Of a stretch of DNA of 64,000 nucleotides, positions 59,746 through 64,000 are shown one piece after another. A program made the translations under genes and the position numbers. Below the pieces are notes generated by a model. That model did no database searches. It was not told where the DNA came from and worked only from the letters and a program-made list of their open reading frames with translations. Position 1 is the first letter of the stretch, and each line of letters begins with the position of its first letter. The DNA lies in NCBI GenBank assembly GCA_965199555.1, contig CBDASJ010000013.1:164254-228253 (forward strand), given 5' to 3'. The stretch comes from LMUY01 sp965199555. GTDB lineage: Bacteria; Pseudomonadota; Alphaproteobacteria; Acetobacterales; Acetobacteraceae.

Positions 59746-60462
59746 TCAGAACAGCGACTGTCCCACGCCGCCGAGGTTGTAGTTGAGCGTCTTCTGGAAT
59801 GGCAGCGCCTGGTTGAGGTACTGGTCCACGAACAGGTCGAAATCCGCGATGCCGGCGCGGGGCACGAAGATCACGTCGGCCGACTGCAACGGCAAATCGT
59901 CCGCCGCGGTGACGGATCCGGCGAAGCGGCGGAGGTTCAGCGTGCGCAGCATGGGCGTGCGGTCCGCCCGCCGGCGGATCAGCACCACCTCGTCCGACCG
60001 GGCCGTCGGCAGGAAGCCCCCGGCCATGAGGACGCCCTGCAACGCGTCCGTCGGGCCTTGCAGCGGCAGCACGCCGGGCGTCTTCACCTCGCCGCCCACG
60101 AAGATGCGCGAGGACGCGTAGTTGCGCACCACCACGTCCAGGTCGGCCACCCGCAACTTGGAAGCGTAGCCGGACTCCAGCTGTTGGCGGAACTCCGGCA
60201 CCGTCAGCCCGGCCGCCGCCACGCTGCCCAGCAGGGGCACCGTAGCCCGGCCGTCCGGGCCGACGACCAGCTTGGTGTCGTTCAACTCCGGATTGAGCAG
60301 GAAGTGCAGGTCGAACTCGTCGCCCGCGGCAAGCCGGTGCGGCGGCACCTCGTTCGACCAGGCCGCGAAGCCGTCCACATGCGTTGGCACGACCGTGACG
60401 CGCTGGGTGCACGCGACGAGCAGGAGGGCGACGAACGGGGCCAAAATCAGGCGCGGGCGCAC
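59746..60462 (-). CDS. polysaccharide export lipoprotein (Wza/PES type)
   Basis: A 238-residue outer-membrane export protein. A GTG start (60460-60462) with AAAGG upstream gives a signal ending in a lipobox LLLVAC; the longer upstream frame is not signal-like. The Poly_export domain starts LAAGDEFDLHFLLNPELND, followed by VVGPDGRATVPLLGSVAAAG, and one SLBB-like domain with IFVGGEVKTPGVLPLQGPTD. It is shorter than Wza (about 380 residues) and lacks the C-terminal helix, so it may form a periplasmic ring only. Divergent from the co-polymerase gene. Confidence 0.88.
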   Translation of the reverse strand: MRPRLILAPFVALLLVACTQRVTVVPTHVDGFAAWSNEVPPHRLAAGDEFDLHFLLNPELNDTKLVVGPDGRATVPLLGSVAAAGLTVPEFRQQLESGYASKLRVADLDVVVRNYASSRIFVGGEVKTPGVLPLQGPTDALQGVLMAGGFLPTARSDEVVLIRRRADRTPMLRTLNLRRFAGSVTAADDLPLQSADVIFVPRAGIADFDLFVDQYLNQALPFQKTLNYNLGGVGQSLF

Positions 60463-60620
60463 GGGAACACCTTTCACGGCACGTGGGCGATGGGCCGACC
60501 GATGGCAGAAGCGCGACCATTTAGCCAGGCTTGGCGGCCCCACGCAGCATTTCACGCGGATTTAAGCCGTGCCATGGTATAAAACACGCACCAACTTCCC
60601 CAAGGCAGGCGAGCGCCCCC

Positions 60621-62174
60621 GTGAGCGACACCACAGCACGCGAAATCCCGGTCGGCGGCATCCGTCCCCGCTCCGGCTCCTTTCCGGTGTTCAGCCTGCG
60701 CGACCTGGTCACCGCCCTGTTTTACTACAAGCGCGTGATGCTGCTCGCCTTCGTCATCCCGTGCATCCTGGGGGTGATCGCCGGCCTACTGGCGCACACC
60801 AGCTACGTCGCGCAGGCCCGGTTGCTGGTGCTGTACGGCAGCGACTACGTGTTCCACCCCGGCAACCGCGACACCGGCAGCGACATCACGCTGGACCGCA
60901 ACCAGATCATCCAGGGCGAGCTGCAGATCCTGCTGAGCCCGGCCGTGGCGTCGGAAACCTTGCAGGCGGTCGGGCCGGACATCGTGTATCCTGGCCTGCC
61001 CCATAACGAGGCCGGGCTGCGCACCGCCATGACGCGGTTCGCCAGCGACTTCAACGCCACCAGCGTGCCGCAATCCAACGTCATCGAGATGAGCCTGCGC
61101 AACGCCAACCGCACGATCGCGGTCCAGGTGATGCGGGAGCTGATTTCCCACTACATCAGCTATCGCTCCGGCATCTTCGACAAGCCGCAGGCGTCCGGCC
61201 CCGATGCGCAGCGTGACCAGTTCGCGGAGCGTCTGCGCCAGGCGGAGGAAGCGCTGTCGCAATTCGGCATGGAGCACGGCGTCAGCAATTTGGACGAGCA
61301 GATCAACCTGCAAATCCACCAGAAAACCGACAACACCAACCAGCAAAGCCTCACCGCCCAGCAGATCGACGAAACGGCGGCGCGGGTGGAAACGCTGCGT
61401 GCGCGGCTGGCCAAGCTGCCACCCACCGTGCAGATGTTCGCCGAAAGCGGGCGGTCGCAGCAATCGACGGGCCTGACCGACAGCCTCATCAGGCTGCAAA
61501 TCCAACGGCGCGACCTGGTGGCCCGCTACCAGGACGACTTCCCGCTGGTGCGCGATGTCGACCGCCAGATTGCCAGCGTGCAGGCGCAGATGAGCGGCAA
61601 CCCGAGCCGCGAAAGCAACGTCACCCGTACCGGCCGCAGCACGGTCTATGACGACCTGCACAGGGAGGAGATCACTCTTTCCTCGCAGTTGCAGGGTTTG
61701 CAAGCCAAGCAGGCCCAGTTGGTGGCCGAAGCCAGCCGCATCCAGGCCCGGTCCGACGAGCTGACCGGCCTGGCGCGGCATTACCGCGACCTGCAACGCA
61801 CGCGCGACGTGCTGGACCAGAGCTACCGCTCGATCGCCCGCAGCAGCGAGGAAACCCAGCTTTCGGCGGCGCTGGAGCGGGCCGGCGCGGCCAACGTCCG
61901 CGTGGTGCAGCCGCCGGACGCGCCGCTGGTCGGGCGCAACCAGGGTCCGCTGCTGATGGTCGGCGGCGTCGTGCTGGGCGTGCTGTCCGCCATCGCCGTG
62001 TTCGCCCTTTTGAACGCGACCCGGCAGGTGTTCATCAACGTGCGCGACGTGGAACGCCAGCTCGACCTGCCGGTGCTGCTGGCCGTGCCGCTGGCCGCCG
62101 GGCCGCGCCGGTCGCGGCCTGCCGCATCGGCTCCGACCCGGCGAACCGTCGAACGCCCGAGTTTCGGGGTATGA
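60621..62174 (+). CDS. polysaccharide co-polymerase, GumC/Wzz family
   Basis: A 517-residue inner-membrane protein controlling chain length and linking polymerisation to export. Two membrane helices flank a large periplasmic region (first near residues 38-60 with VMLLAFVIPCILGVIAGLLA; second near residue 450 with GPLLMVGGVVLGVLSAIAVF). Between them are long coiled coils (residues about 200-400) with LVARYQDDFPLVRDVDRQI. The Pro-rich approach to helix 2 (PPDAPLVGRNQG) is typical. The GTG start is set by the family. A TATAAA at 60578-60583 may be the -10. The kinase-like domain is a separate overlapping gene. Confidence 0.88.
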   Translation: MSDTTAREIPVGGIRPRSGSFPVFSLRDLVTALFYYKRVMLLAFVIPCILGVIAGLLAHTSYVAQARLLVLYGSDYVFHPGNRDTGSDITLDRNQIIQGELQILLSPAVASETLQAVGPDIVYPGLPHNEAGLRTAMTRFASDFNATSVPQSNVIEMSLRNANRTIAVQVMRELISHYISYRSGIFDKPQASGPDAQRDQFAERLRQAEEALSQFGMEHGVSNLDEQINLQIHQKTDNTNQQSLTAQQIDETAARVETLRARLAKLPPTVQMFAESGRSQQSTGLTDSLIRLQIQRRDLVARYQDDFPLVRDVDRQIASVQAQMSGNPSRESNVTRTGRSTVYDDLHREEITLSSQLQGLQAKQAQLVAEASRIQARSDELTGLARHYRDLQRTRDVLDQSYRSIARSSEETQLSAALERAGAANVRVVQPPDAPLVGRNQGPLLMVGGVVLGVLSAIAVFALLNATRQVFINVRDVERQLDLPVLLAVPLAAGPRRSRPAASAPTRRTVERPSFGV

Positions 62175-62830
62175 GCGGGTTCATCGAGGCCGAGGCGGAG
62201 CTGGCGGGCCTGCCGCCACCCTTGATCCTGAACGTGTCGCACGCGAGCCAATTGCTCCACACGCTGCGGCGGGACAGCGCGACCGGCGTGGCCATCCAGT
62301 TGATCGCGACCCGCAACGGGGAAGGTGTGTCGACGCTGGTGCGCGACCTTTGCCTGGTCGCGGCGAGCCATGCCGGGCTGCGCACCCTGCTGCTCGCCGC
62401 CGAGCCGCCGGGCCGGCGGACGGCGGATTGGCCGCGCAGCATCTACGGCATGCCGTCCGACCTGCGCCCGATCGCCGACGGTCCGGAGCCGTTGGAGATG
62501 CTGCGCGTCGGCGCCACCGCGCTCGTGATCGCCACCCCGGCGGCCGCGGCGACGCTGCAACCACCAGGCTGGGCCGGGCTGATCCGGGCGCTGCGTCCGC
62601 AATTCGACATGGTGATCACCGACTCGCCGGCGCTGCAACGCGCCTTTACCGGCATCGTGCTGGCCCCGCACATGGATGCGACCCTGCTGGTGGTGTCGGC
62701 CGAAAGCACCCGCGCCAGCGCCGTGCGCACGCTGCGCGACCGCCTGGCGGAGGGCGGCGGCAACACCGCCGGGGTTATCCTGAACAAGCGCCGCTTCTAC
62801 GTCCCGCAGGCGGCCTACGAGCGGCTGTAG
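62171..62830 (+). CDS. BY-kinase-like ATPase (CpsD/CapB type) with altered Walker A
   Basis: A 219-residue partner of the co-polymerase, overlapping it by ATGA. It has the P-loop tyrosine-autokinase fold: the phosphate-loop position reads IATRNGEGVSTLVRDL, where the expected GEGKST lysine is Val53. The Walker A-prime LLIDAD-like strand reads LLLAAEPPG, with the Asp lost. The Walker B-like MVITDSPAL and the late LLVVSAES and GVILNKRRFY segments are kept. There is no C-terminal Tyr cluster, only two Tyr. Probably a catalytically dead scaffold that still engages the co-polymerase. Confidence 0.78.
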   Translation: MSGFIEAEAELAGLPPPLILNVSHASQLLHTLRRDSATGVAIQLIATRNGEGVSTLVRDLCLVAASHAGLRTLLLAAEPPGRRTADWPRSIYGMPSDLRPIADGPEPLEMLRVGATALVIATPAAAATLQPPGWAGLIRALRPQFDMVITDSPALQRAFTGIVLAPHMDATLLVVSAESTRASAVRTLRDRLAEGGGNTAGVILNKRRFYVPQAAYERL

Positions 62831-62851
62831 GCCGCGCCTCCGGTTCGTCCG

Positions 62852-64000
62852 CTACCGAACCCAGCCGACCGGCGCCCGCACCGGCCCATTGTCGAGCAGG
62901 GACGGAAAGCCAGGCGGCGGCAAGGGCCGCACCGTCCCGACCGGGAGCATGCCGACGGGCACTGGTTCGAGCAGCAAGCCCCCCGCCCGGTTTGGAGTGC
63001 GGCGCCGTCCGGCCACCAGGGCGGCCAACCCGGACAGGACCATGCCGATTGCCGCCACGATCGAACCCATCGTGAGGCGGTGGTCGGGAGAGGAAAGGTT
63101 CGAGGTCGTCGCCACCACCAGCATCGGCGCCACCAGGGCCGCGGGGACAGGCGCACGCACGCTGGCCGGCATCGCCGCCAGCCGGCGGTTGGCGACGTCC
63201 AACTGCGCGGCAAGGTCCCGCCGCCGCGCGTCGAGCTGGGTCAACTCGCCCCGCAGCCGGTCCCGTTCGCCGTTCAGGACGGCGTTCGCCGCTTCCGCTT
63301 GTGCAGGATGGCCCTGCACGCGCTGCGCCTCGTCGGCCAGAAACACGTGGAGGCTGCGGATCTGCCCGTCCAGCGCGATCACCGCCGGGTAGGTGTCCTG
63401 GTATTTCGATGCGAGCTGCAAACGCTGCAATTGCAGGTCGGCCAAGGCGGCATTGCCCTTGTCCAACGTCTCGTGGCCGGGCTTCCCGTCCGCCGCGTGG
63501 CTGGCGGATGCGATGTCGCGCGCCAGCGTGGTCAAGGAAGCCGACACGGCGGCGCGTTGGGCGTCCGCGGCGATGATGGCCGCGGCGATGCGGTCCCGCT
63601 CCGTTCCCGGCCTGGCATCCGGGCTGCCCATATCGGCGCGAACCGGCATCGGGGGCGTGGGAACCGGGGCATCGAGGATCGCATCCACCAGCGAGCGGGA
63701 TCGCCGCTCCGCCTGGACGGGGTCACGACCGCGTACCGTGACGACCAGCGCCTGCCCGCCTTCCTGCAAGGACACCGGCTCCCCCGGCACCCCGGCCAAG
63801 CGCAACGCCATGTCCGACAGTGCCGCCCGGCCGGCTGGGCCATCGGCGACGATGCGGCTTTGCACCACGATTTCGGGCCGCTGGACGACCCAGGTCACGA
63901 CCGCGGCGCCCCCGGTCAGGACCAAGCCGAAACACAAGATCGTGGCCGACCGCCGCAAGTTCGAACGCGACGGTTCCGGCTGCCCCGCCTCGACCAGGCG
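62852..64000 (-). CDS. second Wzz/GumC-like membrane protein, 5' end outside window
   Basis: About 382 C-terminal residues are visible and the frame stays open at the window edge, with a candidate TTG at 63958 but readable protein before it. A membrane helix lies in ATILCFGLVLTGGAAVVTWV, followed by a beta region (IVVQSRIVADGPAGRAALSD), a coiled coil with LASKYQDTYPAVIALDGQI, the same co-polymerase motif as in the other GumC-like protein, and a second helix (MGSIVAAIGMVLSGLAALVA). The C-terminal tail is Pro-rich. It runs convergent to the kinase-like gene. Role probably in the same polysaccharide pathway. Confidence 0.7.
   Translation of the reverse strand, partial: RLVEAGQPEPSRSNLRRSATILCFGLVLTGGAAVVTWVVQRPEIVVQSRIVADGPAGRAALSDMALRLAGVPGEPVSLQEGGQALVVTVRGRDPVQAERRSRSLVDAILDAPVPTPPMPVRADMGSPDARPGTERDRIAAAIIAADAQRAAVSASLTTLARDIASASHAADGKPGHETLDKGNAALADLQLQRLQLASKYQDTYPAVIALDGQIRSLHVFLADEAQRVQGHPAQAEAANAVLNGERDRLRGELTQLDARRRDLAAQLDVANRRLAAMPASVRAPVPAALVAPMLVVATTSNLSSPDHRLTMGSIVAAIGMVLSGLAALVAGRRRTPNRAGGLLLEPVPVGMLPVGTVRPLPPPGFPSLLDNGPVRAPVGWVR

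Noticed and set aside
1..64000. CRISPR arrays, tRNA or rRNA genes, prophage or transposase genes
   Set aside because: No regularly spaced direct repeats, no cloverleaf or rRNA-like sequence and no recombinase frame were found; the only repeats are the REP-like palindromes and codon repeats.

Overview
This 64 kb window is very GC-rich, densely coding chromosomal DNA with no rRNA or tRNA genes, no CRISPR array, no transposase and no integrase that I can see. The gene content suggests a Rhodospirillales/Acetobacteraceae-type alphaproteobacterium: purS overlapping purC, a long alphaproteobacterial chemotaxis operon, a DUF2852 protein, several ATP-binding-cassette uptake systems, an exopolysaccharide locus, and pervasive ATGA/GTGA start-stop overlaps. 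The taxonomic placement is inference only.

Layout. 1-6.5 kb holds housekeeping genes: the end of nicotinate phosphoribosyltransferase, purS-purC, an NRDE/TANGO2 protein, a small His/Tyr/Arg-rich secreted protein, purB with a divergent TerC-type membrane protein whose start codon overlaps that of purB, and three small overlapping genes of unknown function. 6.5-9.9 kb carries an MHS-type transporter, a creatininase-family amidohydrolase and queC. 9.96-21.3 kb is a pair of giant exported proteins: an 1843-residue protein with an LprI-like N-terminus, overlapping an alpha-2-macroglobulin homologue without a thioester. A glycogen-debranching-type enzyme follows. 23.6-31.1 kb is an eleven-gene chemotaxis operon on the minus strand (STAS, CheY, CheA, CheW, CheR, CheB, CheY, CheD and three accessory proteins) without receptors or flagellar genes. 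One accessory protein is a degenerate receiver ending in a FliM-like CheY-binding peptide.

31.3-40.4 kb is one nearly gapless minus-strand operon. It joins acyl-CoA-type catabolic enzymes (SDR, enoyl-CoA hydratase, acyl-CoA dehydrogenase, RidA), an AAHS-type MFS transporter and a LIV-type ABC importer. In this importer the LivM permease and LivG ATPase are fused in frame through a dispersed palindromic repeat. A flavin-dependent monooxygenase is transcribed divergently from a shared palindromic promoter. 41.7-43.9 kb encodes a polyamine-type ATPase and binding protein without permeases. 44.1-52.8 kb is mixed: a Crp/Fnr-type regulator, two small unknown genes leading into a GAF/HisKA_2 histidine kinase, a Tat-exported solute-binding protein, a glycine-zipper lipoprotein, DUF2852, a TetR regulator with operator-like palindromes, a rhomboid protease and serS.

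52.9-64 kb is an exopolysaccharide cluster: three glycosyltransferases, polymerase/ligase, flippase, methyltransferase, a Wza-like export lipoprotein, a GumC/Wzz-like co-polymerase with a separate BY-kinase-like partner that has lost the Walker A lysine, and a second partial Wzz-like gene at the edge. A REP-like inverted repeat built on CCCTCTCCCGC-N2-GCGGGAGAGGG recurs through the window, mainly at gene ends, and once forms the protein linker of the LivM-LivG fusion.
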